A stretch of 33,403 nucleotides of DNA. It comes from Rodentolepis nana (taxonomy: Eukaryota; Platyhelminthes; Cestoda; Cyclophyllidea; Hymenolepididae). Within the stretch, counting starts at the first letter, position 1. Every line of letters starts with the position of its first letter. Location of the stretch: contig UZAE01000154.1 of assembly GCA_900617975.1 (NCBI GenBank), forward strand, positions 1 to 33,403, written 5' to 3'. Positions 14,201 through 24,502 of the stretch are shown here, in pieces. A program made the position numbers and the translations under genes. Below the pieces are notes generated by a model. The model saw only the letters and a list, made by a program, of their open reading frames with translations, had not been told where the DNA came from and searched no databases.

Positions 14201-14371
14201 CAATTATCTCAAACACTGGATCCTGTTGAGGGGTCAGAACGAATTCAATTGAATTTGGATGGTATTCAAGGACGAACCGTCTCTGAGAGTTCTGAAAGGA
14301 ACTCGGGAATTTCTTTGAGGGTCCACCAACCTCATGATTTATTGTACAGACGACCTGTTTCAAAACTTTAA
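2300..14371 (+). CDS. TRPM-type cation channel with N-terminal ankyrin repeats (3' part of gene, two exons)
   Basis: Exons 2300-3533 and 12077-14371 join in phase 0 (donor CAA|GTATGT, acceptor TTTTAG|GTCC) and give about 1175 residues. 2300 is an acceptor, not a start: the open frame begins mid-gene and earlier exons lie outside the window. Exon 1 encodes ankyrin repeats (GRLPIHVAANYG; RTPLHCASS...GDPMLRTVQGKTALDLA), then a helical region like the TRPM linker. Exon 2 starts with the TRPM pattern CGDLSLIDLC...RWRG. It then has six membrane segments (about 12730-13515), a pore loop (about 13330-13425), the S6 motif NLILINLLIALF, a TRP helix (W...RY...EY) followed by PPP, and a short coiled coil (about 14088-14170). 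The S1 start, YASPEVKFFFHS, resembles TRPM6/7. TRPM channels are tetrameric membrane channels for cations. Ankyrin repeats are not standard in TRPM, so this may be a divergent branch (CED-11 or soromelastatin type). Channel identity is firm, subfamily moderate. Confidence 0.88.
4731..4740. repeat. Left target-site duplication of retroposon copy C
   Basis: AAGTTCTACA here is repeated exactly at 5051-5060, immediately after the AT-rich tail of the element between them. A 10 bp direct repeat at both edges is what target-primed insertion leaves. Confidence 0.75.
4741..5050 (+). repeat. Full-length copy C of the ~310 bp SINE-like retroposon
   Basis: The start is GTGCGTTAGACTTACCTCC-like and the end is GCCATTTGATATAAAT. 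It matches, in reverse orientation, the copies at 16959-17272 and 33014-33325 over nearly their whole length. Shared blocks include CTCATACGGCAAAAA, GGCAGTTGACTT, CGACCACTTCCACAGTACT and CGCCTGCCATTTGATA. It is flanked by the 10 bp duplication AAGTTCTACA. The 91-residue open frame across it (4714-4989) is a by-product of the repeat: the same reading occurs only in part in copy A (minus strand around 33203-33388). No transposition protein is encoded, so it must be non-autonomous. Confidence 0.85.
5051..5060. repeat. Right target-site duplication of retroposon copy C
   Basis: Exact second copy of AAGTTCTACA (first at 4731-4740), directly after the TATAAAT tail. Confidence 0.75.
6258..6294. repeat. 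GAT/GGT trinucleotide microsatellite
   Basis: About 37 bases of mixed GAT and GGT units inside the large channel intron. It lies in no supported coding frame. Confidence 0.9.
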
Positions 14372-15982
14372 GTAGACCCTTTCCAGACTGTCACTAACCT
14401 TACTCTAGCCCCCCCCCCCCTTTGGCCTGATAAAACTACTTACTTACCTCTACTCTTCCTATTCCAATAACCTCCATATTTTGCTTTTTCCTTGCCTATA
14501 TCTTAGAGACAAAGCTGCCTTCCAGATTCTCAGTATCGATGCTTGAATAGATTCCTTTAAAATCAAACAGAATTATTAAATTCAGATTTGTTTAAAAAGA
14601 TCCTATTCCAGAGAGCAGATTAATTCTTCTCCTCTGACTGAAAGAATCATTTATTCTTATAATAATTTAATTCGTGGAGCGATGTAGGAAAACTTAATTT
14701 CCCAAATTATTGCGATTGGGCTATAGCTTGCGTTTCTTTGATTATTGATATTATTTTGAAGCCAAAGTCGTAGTTATAAAGAAATGTAGATAAAGTCTCG
14801 GAATCTCATTGAATCGCCAGGGGCTGGTTAAGAGTTAACAGGAAAATAAATGTCATGAATGTTGAAGAAAACAAAATATGGTTCGAAGAGCTAATATGAT
14901 TTAGGAGGTTAGGTCCTAAAACTGCTAACTTTAACATAAGATAACCCGGTTAGATCTACTTGAATTGTTACAAAGGTGTATGATAAAACTCTTAAACATA
15001 ATATGTTTTAGACGTTTGGATATGAAAAACTATGGTTGTTATTAGACCGCTATAAATGCTCATATTTTTTTTAAATATCAATTGGCAAAAGTGAATAGTG
15101 TTTTCTAATTTTTAGACAGTTGGTACCTAACCCGTTACTTTTTCCAAATTAATTCAACTGGGAATCAAAATATATAAATAAACTTACAAATTACGATGGC
15201 TTAATTGCTTAGCAAACACGTAATCTCTTAACCTTTAAATAACAGAGCCTAATGTTTGACTGCATATCATCAAATAAAACTATTTGCCACTATCTGATAA
15301 ATACAGTCCCGGTCATTATCTGGAATACTTTTCCATTCCAAAAGGTTAGTTATTACTTAGTCACTGAATATTGACTGACGAAAATTACATAACCATAAAT
15401 CGTAGTTAAATCTGACAAATACTGTTTTATAATTTCTCTGATGGAATGACAATTTCAAAATCGATTATCTTCGGAATGTAACCTATATATTTCTATTAAT
15501 AGGATGTATGACAATTTTGTTTATATCTAACTATATAATTTGGGCAGATATGCACTTTAGTAATATCAAAATGCCCTAAGTACCATTAGCATAAGGATAA
15601 GAATTTCTATACCTATTCTTAAACTGATGGCTATAAATAACCATGATGACGCAATTTGTGTTCTTGTTCCCACTTTTAAGCAAAAATTATATTTATTTTG
15701 AATAAAATAAAATGTTTTACCTAAATATATATAATATGACAATTGGTTATAAATTAATACTACAATGTTCATCTGTTCTAAAATAGCTAGGTCAATTATT
15801 ATTGTAACACATCGACCTAAATGGTAATCTGATTGTCTCGTGTAGTATCGTGATTCATAGGTTTGTATATTCGAAAATGTACCTTTTTAATATAATTTTA
15901 AGACTCTGATTAGCTTTGGTATGGCATTCACTGATTGTTTACAATTTTTCATTATTTCATTCATTAATTCCGACTTGATTAT
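14372..15982. other. Intergenic region between the channel gene and Abitram
   Basis: Very AT-rich, with no supported gene. It opens with the 3' untranslated region of the channel gene, including a 12-base C run (14409-14420) and a possible poly(A) signal AATAAA at 14845-14850. The last few hundred bases should contain the Abitram promoter, but no promoter motif is clear. Confidence 0.6.
14845..14850 (+). terminator. Possible poly(A) signal of the TRPM-like gene
   Basis: An AATAAA about 470 bases after the channel stop codon. In such AT-rich DNA the hexamer occurs often by chance, so this is only a candidate. Confidence 0.3.
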
Positions 15983-16708
15983 ATGTTTTTTGGTGATATC
16001 ACCAAGCAGGAAAATAATGACGAGTACGCTGACAATCAATGGATTGAACAATTGGTCATGAGTTGTCAAACATTAAATTCCGATGAATCAGTATCCCAGG
16101 AGAGACAACATCCTCGTTTGCGTCAGATATGCCTTGCCGATCGTTATTTCACTACTCGGTATTTTCCAAATGTCACTCATGGTGATTTCTGTATAATGCA
16201 GCATTCCAATCGAATATGCGTTATAGGATTAGCCCCTGGTCACTGGATTTTCAGTAATTGCCTAAATAATCAGACTCACAACATTATTGGAGTCGATTTT
16301 CAGCTCAACGACTCCTTCAACCTTCTTCAATGTAAGGTTAGTGGCCGCAGAAAGCGTGGCAGTCACAAGCTGCAACAGAGGAATGGCAATCATTGCCTTG
16401 GTTACGCCGTTTGTGATCGAGGTGAACGGCATGCCTTATTTAGTGGTGGTGGTGCGGGGCTATCAGGCCGGCTTTATGAATCTAATTCCAGATTGTCAAT
16501 CAAATTATCTGGAAACGATCGTGTTTCTCTTGCGCCTATTGGACATACTGGTAACAATGCGGCTTATCTGGCAGTAATTATGCCTCCTCGAACAAAAACA
16601 GAGAGTAGTGAAGATATCGACATTGGAACAGAATCTATATTGACCAATGATGGTTTCGTGACTGGTGGCTTGACTTGGGATGAGTATAAAGTGCTGAGGG
16701 GTTTGTAA
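15983..16708 (+). CDS. ABITRAM: Abitram (actin-binding transcription modulator; FAM206A/Simiate) homologue
   Basis: Single-exon gene of 241 residues. The core matches animal Abitram closely: LADRYFTTRYFPNV near residue 51, then CIMQHSNRICVIGLA, KVSGRRKRG, a run with CDRGE, GLSGRLYE, NAAYLAVIMP and a C-terminal GLTWDEYKVL. The family has a small glycine-cleavage-H-like beta fold. In mammals it is reported in nuclear speckles and in actin dynamics of growing neurites. The human protein is about 180 residues. The extra length is mainly an acidic N-terminal extension of about 50 residues plus an insert before LSGRL. An in-frame TAA lies about 18 bases upstream of the ATG, so 15983 is the first usable start. 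Met26 (16058) is a possible alternative. Identity is strong; cellular role is by homology. Confidence 0.88.
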   Translation: MFFGDITKQENNDEYADNQWIEQLVMSCQTLNSDESVSQERQHPRLRQICLADRYFTTRYFPNVTHGDFCIMQHSNRICVIGLAPGHWIFSNCLNNQTHNIIGVDFQLNDSFNLLQCKVSGRRKRGSHKLQQRNGNHCLGYAVCDRGERHALFSGGGAGLSGRLYESNSRLSIKLSGNDRVSLAPIGHTGNNAAYLAVIMPPRTKTESSEDIDIGTESILTNDGFVTGGLTWDEYKVLRGL

Positions 16709-16713
16709 ATAAA
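16708..16713 (+). terminator. Poly(A) signal overlapping the Abitram stop codon
   Basis: AATAAA begins on the last base of the TAA stop (16706-16708). If used, cleavage would fall 10-30 bases later and leave an almost absent 3' untranslated region. A T-rich run (16713-16719) and CACTTTATTG follow. Confidence 0.55.
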
Positions 16714-16958
16714 TTTTTTCCACTTTATTGAGTTAACTAATCTTTACTTAATGTGAGGTGAAATTTAGTGTTTTTTCGTTGTGAATTGTCCAACTGAATG
16801 GACAGCTGTGATATTTGTATTTTAGGTAATATCTGAACAAAATGTCACTGACAAGAGTGGTGAACCTTATTTTTTACTTTCGAATTGAATAGAAGTGTTC
16901 ACTGTGTGTGATATGGAGGTTAACCATGATTTTATAATGGTAGACTTGGTTTTTGATG

Positions 16959-17272
16959 ATTTATTGTATCAAATGGCAAGCCCTATGATAGTTATCATTA
17001 GCTTCTTAGTTGGCTTTGGGTTTCTCAGGGAGAAGAACATCATTGTCACTAAAGGTCGAGAGGGGGGAGCAGAAGGTTGATTCACAGACGGAAAAGGGAC
17101 AGACACAATGGTGGAGGAAAAGTTAAGATGAGTACTGTGGAAGTGGTCGAATATGACATAGAGTCGGGTTATGTTAGTACATAGCCAGAAGTCAACTGCC
17201 GGTATATAGTCTTTTTGCCGTATGAGTATTTATTGCCCAGGGTGTGCCAGTGGTAAGTTTATCGCACACCCC
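16959..17272 (-). repeat. Diverged copy B of the ~310 bp retroposon
   Basis: On the plus strand it starts at the tail (TTATTGTATCAAATGGCA), passes GTGGAAGTGGTCG, GTCAACTGCCGG and CTTTTTGCCGTATGAGTAT, and ends GGTAAGTTTATCGCACACCCC. The sense orientation is the minus strand. It has many more substitutions than copies A and C, and I found no target-site duplication, so it is probably an older insertion. Confidence 0.8.
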
Positions 17273-20244
17273 AGGTTGAGTAAAATATTGACCATTTGAT
17301 TATACCCTTAGTAATTAGGTAATTGGGAACAAATTACTTTCGTCAGCACATTTACGAACGTTTTGCAAGTGACGTAGGTATTTAGCATAGGAAAAGGTTT
17401 ATTGTACACCTTGTAACTAAAGGATTGCGATTCTATACAAGAATGTAACCTAAAATTGAAAAACTTGCATTTAAAACAAAGAAAATTACTGTTACTTTTA
17501 GGAAATTCTTGGAACATGACCGAGTTTAAAATGTGAGCTCAAATCAACTTTAATTTCACGTCTACTTTTTGCTTCCTACTTACTCCATCGCTCGCTATTG
17601 AAATTGATTGAATGTGCGGATTTACTGGGTTTTCACTAATCATGGTCACGTCCCATGAGGAACTCGCATTATAGCAACCCTCTTTCTAACCTGAATTAAC
17701 CAGTATGATTGGTCGCTAGTGACAATGGGTGTACAGTAATGAGCATTGATTCCACGATATCATATTTGGCAGCAGTGCGTGCTCTTTACTCAATAGTCAG
17801 CAATCTGCTTAATTGCATTAACATCTTCACCATCCAGTTCCGTCATAGACTAGGAAGTTGGCAGGAAGACGGAGGAATGCTTTGCAGTGCATGGGTGTTG
17901 GAGTATTAATTGGAGTACACCGTTCTAACACGATTAAACTAATCAATTTCATGTGCGTTCAGACATTCTGGAACGTGCGGCAGTGATACTAATTGCGCTC
18001 GGGAGCTAATGAGGTCGTGAGCGAAGAGCCCACTGGACCAATCAGCAATCAATGGTGGCTACAGTGTCAGCCTACCCAAAACCGTATTCAATACCTAAGC
18101 TCTGTGCCAATCTCCCATATAGGAGAGACACCACAGAATTAGCACAAACCGAATAAAAGTATTCCACGTTTTACGTTTACTTCCTGCAAATCTTGCTGTT
18201 GCTTAGTTAATTTCAGGAGCAATTCCATACTGGAAACATTTTGCCATAGAGGTTGCTGTGGACAAATCAAGGTTTGTTCGTGTAGCAATGCTCTTCACAG
18301 TCTTACAGGTATAATAATGGTATTGTTCTTTTTGATGCCTATTTTAATAGATGGGTTTGGTGATTATTTGTTGCCTATATTGGACGGTTTATCGAATCTT
18401 AATTTACCTCATTTTAAAGCTCTAAGAGCTTGATTAGTGATTCCTTCTATAGTGTTTTTGATCACCGCGCACCCCTTGTTGTTAATGATAGATGAGGTAA
18501 TTTTGCAAGGGTAGAGTGATCAGTGATTTAATTGGACTCGAAAGTTATGAGCGAAATAAAAGCGGCGGGTTAATTTAGAATATGGTATCTAATGGTTTCA
18601 TTTACTTAATGCCACATATTACTGGATTCGTTTAGCGGTGATACGGCCTCAATGAATTCAAAGGTCTCAAAATTTAAAACATTAAACGTGGCAGCTGACC
18701 GCACCGATTAAATTGGACTAGTGAAGTGGGTGGTGGATTCGAGTTTATCAGGGATGCACCATGATAAAGCTTAAATTGGTTTTGGGAGTTAATATCCCCG
18801 GTATTAGGGAGATATTAATTGCATAGCAGGGAAATAGACTCGATGGCTACTGACTGTAGAGGCTGAGCTTAAGGTAGAAGAACAAATCAGATGTATGTGA
18901 TTGAATTGCTGATAAATCACAGTTACATTGTTAACCTGTATTTTGTGAGTTTCTCTGAAGAAACTTAGGTCAAAGATTCAGTGAACACACCAAGCATGGT
19001 GGTATAAGAATTCACATATATTACGAAGGAGGCGCCATGATGATGCCTCCCTTCCAAGGCAACTGTTGTGAAATGCTTTCCTAAATGGACTCAGGAACTA
19101 ATACGACCTCCTTAAATACATGAGTGAATATTCAATCGCTGAAATGATCTCTATTAATGTAATGAAGATGTGGGATTTTGACAATTATTCAAGACATGTT
19201 TGACCCTTTGTTCTAAGCATTTCTTACGCACAAAATGCATCATTTTTACAATAGCGAAGAAATATGATACGTAAAATGAATAGAGAGTTTTGATGACAAC
19301 AGTTATACCATGCCTATTGCTATTAATTCACTCAGTGATTCGCCTGATTTTGCCGATTCCAATTCATCATCCGTTTGATATACCTCAGGATCGAAGAGTT
19401 TTAAACCTTATTTAACAAAACATTTCGAATTCTCCGATGCAATATTTCGTTTTACACTTCACCGCGTGTTGCTTCGCAGAGTCTTCATCGCCTTATTACC
19501 TCGCGTTAGTTAAGATCATGGCGATCAAAAAAATACCTGCTTTGTATATTGGCTGATATAGTCAAAACTAGTGAGTTCGAGTTTAAGAAAAAATAAAACT
19601 ATATTAAAGTTACATTCTAAGTCAAATTCGTTTCCTGATAATTGAGATTGCCATCGATGGAAATATTAAATTAGTAAGTAGGACGTATGAAAAAACTGAT
19701 ATTTACTAAGGTTGTGTGGCAGTGGGAAAGAAATTAGTCATTAGAATACAATTAATCAGGACTATTGATTACTGGTTTCCGGAGAGGTTTCTGCACTCAT
19801 GACACATTTATTCCCTACTTGATCAGTAACATGTCCTAACCTTCGAGGCTGTCTCAGCGAGCATGAGATTTGTTTGTTCAGCCATAATAGCATTATGCAC
19901 TACGCATACTCAAGCAAACATGGATTATTTGGACCATTTGAGACCGTTGAAGGCGATGTCCATCGTTGGATTTAAGGAACAGATTAAGTTAAAATTCAAA
20001 GAATATGAAAAATAAATTGTAATATTTAATAGTTACATCGAAATATAATAGCTAATTACTAATCAGTATCGGAGAGAATAAAACAACCATGATTTGGCTA
20101 TTATTAGATAGTTAGAGAAATAAAGTGCCAAAAGTATATAATTAAAAACAAAACAAGCTTTAACGTATTTCATAAATTAATGGTAATAGAAAATTAAAAA
20201 ATCACTTATCTCTCATAGAACGCATTAGCTTAATAAGCTTTTAG
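17273..20244. other. Non-coding stretch between retroposon copy B and the synergin-like gene
   Basis: About 3 kb with no exon, RNA gene or repeat I can support. The only open frame near 200 bases (17709-17909) has no recognisable features. It may hold 5' exons, an intron or the promoter of the synergin-like gene. It ends in an acceptor-like AGCTTTTAG (AG at 20243-20244). Confidence 0.5.
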
Positions 20245-23200
20245 TCAATCAATCTACTGAGCACTCTGTTCGGATATGTTTTGTCATACGATGCAATTTT
20301 TTCCGGAATGGATGTGAAACAGCACGAAGAGCAAAAAATAAACTTTGCGAAAACAAAAGCAAAGTTAGAAAACATGAAACCGGATCCTTCTATATCAATA
20401 GATGAATTTATTTCTAAAATTCTTGTTTCAAATGGAAGCAAAGATATACCTGGCTCACATTCTAATCCAGCCAAAGCAAACTCAGAAGTATGTGACATTT
20501 ATGGTGCCTAATGTTTCAGGTTAAAAACCCTTGCTTTGCCTCGAATGTTGAAAGTCTTAATAATTCGGCTGATTTCTGGGATAATTTTCAGTCTTCATCT
20601 ACCATAACCCAGTGAGCTTACATTTTCTGTGGTATATTTTTGGCTGTGATATTTGTTGCAAGCAATTTAATTCTACATTAAGGTCAAATGAAGTTGAAAA
20701 CCCTGTTAACGATGATGATTTTGACGAATTTACCTCATTTTCACCCTCATTTATATCAACTAACCTAAAACCTATACCTGAAATTAGCACCGATCGTTCA
20801 CAACCTCGCATTCCAAACGTGAGTACTTTTCTTTCCAAATTCTTACTTTGCTACCTCGATTTTCGTTTTATTTCTTCTGATTTCAGAATGCCGTTTCCGT
20901 CGTGAGTCAATTGTCGTTAAATTCTACAAAATCCGTTGTCGTTTCTGTTAATGAGGCTTATATACCGTTCATTTCTACCATTATAATTCAACAGTTTTCA
21001 GGTTTCATCGCTCCTCAAAAGTCAATGTCAAATTCAAATGGTCGTCTTAACCACTGGGCAAGCTTTTTTATTTCCAATTTTAGAAATAGTTTTATTAGTA
21101 TTATAATCATGCTTTTTGTCTTTTTCAGGCTGTCAATTTTACAAACGGTGACGTTTTTGAAGGTTCTCCTACGAAGGTAATTAAATCAATCTTTTGATCT
21201 TGCGGACTTCGAATTTCCTAGAATCTTTCGTTTTTTGCCCCCTGCTAGTTACAATGGCAAAGTAGGCTGTTCTTTTATAGACTATGCATACCACTATCGT
21301 TAAATTTTAGTTGGTCCCATCCTTCCTTTAAGTAGCTTGAATCTCCGTGCGTTTTACTCTTGGGGATAAGTGATCTTTTTCAGTGATAGGTGGAAGGCAA
21401 ATGGGCTCGGTTAACAGCATGTCAAGTGCTTAACTTAATTAAATCAGAGGCGAACGAGTGAAATCTCAGCACAATTCAATAAAATAGCTAAGGTATTAAT
21501 AATTCTCTCCTTCCGACATCCCAATTTAGGCACCACCGGTTTAGTGCGTTTCCGTAGGTTTGACTTAGTATCCGTCTGCTCGTATGCCAATATGGGAAAT
21601 AGAAGGCTTGATATTAAACAGGTGTCAATCAAGGAAGGTCTTTTGAATGAGCTCCTCTATAATCAAGATGAGAGCATGTGAGGTATAAAGATAAATCAAG
21701 AAGCAAATAAATTAAATATGCCCCTCTCCCCCCCCCCCCCCCCCCCCCCCCCCTCCATATTAATATAATTTTCACTTATGTGTACTTGGTCTTAGACTGT
21801 ATCACTGTATGCATTTTATTTTAGGCGTCAGTCGTTGAACAAATTGAAGTGCAACCACCTACGATAACGGAGACTACATTAGATGAAGACGGATTTGAAG
21901 AGTACTTTAAGCAGTTTGTATTTGTCTAATCTGCTGACTTTAGCTTCCAAGGCTGCTCATTCGAATCGGCTCCGTCTCCAATTATCCCACATAAACAACC
22001 CGTATGTTTACTAAATCTCTCTTCTCTAGTTCTTCTATTTTATAATTTTTTGTGATACGTTAATAACTATTCTGAAAAAAATTGTGTTTGGTAGTTTTGT
22101 TAAGTAGAGCCGCTATGATCTCAATTGCCAATTTGTATGGCTTTGTTGGGGGGCAGTGTGATGGTGTTGAAATTTGTACCGAAGTAGCTGCCACATCGCC
22201 TTATCCACAAGGCTTCCGGAATTGGTCGGGTTTTAAATTTGAGGTTGTGAATTATATATATACTTGTATTTTCTAATCACATGTTGTAATATAATATTTG
22301 TTTACATCATACCATTCGAATCGTGTATTAATTCCAAAATTATGGGTCGTTTTAGTCCAATTCAGATAGACCATGTGCTCCCTTTTGTCGTTTGGTCTTT
22401 CGAAATTGATTTTTTTCCCGTTACTACGTCATTATAACTTATTTAATCACACACCAGTCTGCATTGCTGGTTTTGTTTCCATTCTTAAAAATCCATCATC
22501 AAATAACTTGCTAAAGTTTTTAGATTGGTATGTCTTGCAATTAAAAAAACTTAACCTCTAGCAATTGCGATTTTTTTAATTATCCCAGATTAGTCACGTT
22601 ATGGAAATTTTTACCTCCACATCTCTCTACCGATCTTAGTTGCTTAAAACTAAATGCAATCCTTGTTTCTACATGTCTCCCATGTTTTGCTTCTACAATA
22701 TCCCCCCCCCCATTTCGTATCGAAGCTCATCTTTCTTTGCAGCAAAAGGAACTCCCAACAGATGGTTGGTTAAGGTGCCTGACTGAGAGTCGAAGCATGC
22801 TTGACGAGTCCGCTTCGGCTTTATCCCCTCTAGCCTCAGATTCAGACACTGATGCCTTTCTCTCAACTCCCCGTGGTTGTGACTTCATCTACGGTAAATG
22901 AAAACCAAAATATAACCCTACTTAATATGATTTCGGTGATATTCTTTTATAGAACTTATCGAGATCTATGGCATCTGTCAGAGAATACGTCTCGCTGCTT
23001 CTATCAGTAGTAAGTAACACTGTTTCCCTTCTTGAGTTTATTTTCATTTTGTTTAGACGTATCGGATCCACGGTTACTGAAGATTTTAAGTCAAATCGAT
23101 CAAACCTGGAGTGACCTCGCAAAGTTTGTAAAAAGTAATGAGCACAAAGTGAGTATAATTTGAGCTTGAGGCAAGGAATAATACTTAATCGTTCTTTTTT

Positions 23201-24502
23201 AAGCACACAAATATGATTATCTTGCGGTTAGGGATAACAGTTAGCACGAATTTGAAGTTCATTGGAATATATTCATCTATACCGTCTTTCAGTGCTTTTG
23301 GAAGGCTTTATAATAGAATGAAATCTTCTTCTTGGTCGGTACCTTTATGTTTTTGTTAACTTCTCGTTATCATTTACCGCATTTATTTTATCTCGTGCAG
23401 TTCATTCTGAGGTAGCCAAATTAAGATTTTTAAAACATCTCAATTTTTCAGAAGTGGCCTCAAGCCAACCATAAAACTCACAGTTTACATCATTTTCAGA
23501 TATCCTCAATGTACTGCATTTCAAAGAAATGTAGTAAAAAGAGTGATGCAAACATCTTGAAGCACAGAAATTTAAGGATTTAATTATATGTGAATTATTA
23601 TTTCCAATGATAGTACGAACGTCTCACAATTTTAATCATGGGGAAGCCTCTGATTAAGACGAACAACAAGGGAATTGGACTGGGGGGATGTTGGCGGGTG
23701 GGGCGTTAATAAGTGAGAGTATTAAAAGTACTATTCTCGTTGAATTTTGAAAGCAATGAAGAGTCCATACTCCTCCGAGGTTCTTGTTTTATGCATAAAT
23801 TGACTCGCAGATCAGTGGCGAGATTAACTTCATGATATTTTAATCCTTTTATAGCTATGAACGAAGTTTCTACTCTGCAAACCCGTTTACTTTTCTGGGA
23901 AAATGTATGAATTATTTAAGGCAATTAGTAGTTTCCAGAATCTGACTTCTAAGAGAAACTTACTGCAATTTTGGAATTTTCATTAACTTTTAAATCTAGG
24001 TTTTAGCATTAGAATGATTTAGTTGAGGGTTTTCTTTTTTTCTTAATGAGATGGGTTTCGATACCTCTTTATCTTGGATTAAAAGTTACCAGATTAAGTG
24101 TAGTTCATTGTCGTTAGTGGCTAAGTGTCAAGCAGTTTGGTTAAATATTGAAATTTGGTAATAACTCTCTTTTGGCATGCTTTAACTTTAATTTTTAAGG
24201 TCTTGCGTTATAGTGGGGAAATAATTTGCCATTTGCGAAATCCTGTTGGAAAACAATATTTTGTTCTTTTTCAGCAAATGCTAAATTTGTGTTTGGCGGA
24301 GTCCATAAAAGCAACTTCTGCTGTGGATGCTTTGTCCGTGGAACCCAACTGTGGGGTATGCGTTACTCCTGTATCGCCTTCTAACAGATTCGGTCCAGGA
24401 AGTGCCACGATATCCCTCGCTGGTCGGGTCTACCACGCTTCCTGCGCCAACCTCTGGGTCAACCGAATTGAATTCTCCTTGCCCTCCCTTCTTGCTCCTT
24501 GA
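20245..24502 (+). CDS. SYNRG: Gamma-synergin (AP-1 gamma-subunit-binding protein) homologue, multi-exon
   Basis: Exons read from splice sites and phase: 20245-20487, 20520-20611, 20683-20818, 20887-20901, possibly 21002-21040, 21129-21176, 21825-21917, 21952-22001, 22105-22243, 22743-22893, 22953-23009, 23057-23148 and 24275-24502. The product is about 460 residues. It is mostly polar and disordered, with acidic-phenylalanine motifs (ADFWDNF, DDDFDEF, DGFEEYF), as expected for binding the AP-1 gamma or GGA ear. It then has a helical part ([34 protein letters not shown]) and the diagnostic end: [23 protein letters not shown]. Vertebrate synergin ends with CGVC...YHASCANFWIN. The family acts at trans-Golgi and endosomal clathrin coats. 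No EH domain is visible. Translation could start at ATG 20308, or further exons may lie upstream. The exons at 21002 and 22105 have weak donors and are the least certain; the C-terminal five are firm. Confidence 0.8.
20488..20519 (+). other. 32-base intron in the synergin-like gene
   Basis: Begins GTATGT and ends TGTTTCAG, with phase 0 on both sides. Reading through it would break the frame before the ADFWDNF motif. It is among the shortest introns in the window. Confidence 0.65.
20887..20901 (+). other. Candidate 15-base microexon (five residues) in the synergin-like gene
   Basis: It follows a strong acceptor (TTCTGATTTCAG) and precedes a strong donor (GTGAGT), phase 0 on both sides, encoding NAVSV. 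The frame stays open past the donor, so a longer exon ending nearer 21040 is the alternative. Confidence 0.45.
21728..21753. repeat. 26-base poly(C) run
   Basis: An uninterrupted C run inside the 648-base intron between exons 21129-21176 and 21825-21917. The minus strand could form a G-quadruplex. Length may be unreliable in sequencing or assembly. Confidence 0.95.
22702..22711. repeat. 10-base poly(C) run near a splice acceptor
   Basis: It lies 31 bases before the AG at 22741-22742 that opens the exon encoding [13 protein letters not shown], within that intron's pyrimidine-rich end. Confidence 0.9.
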
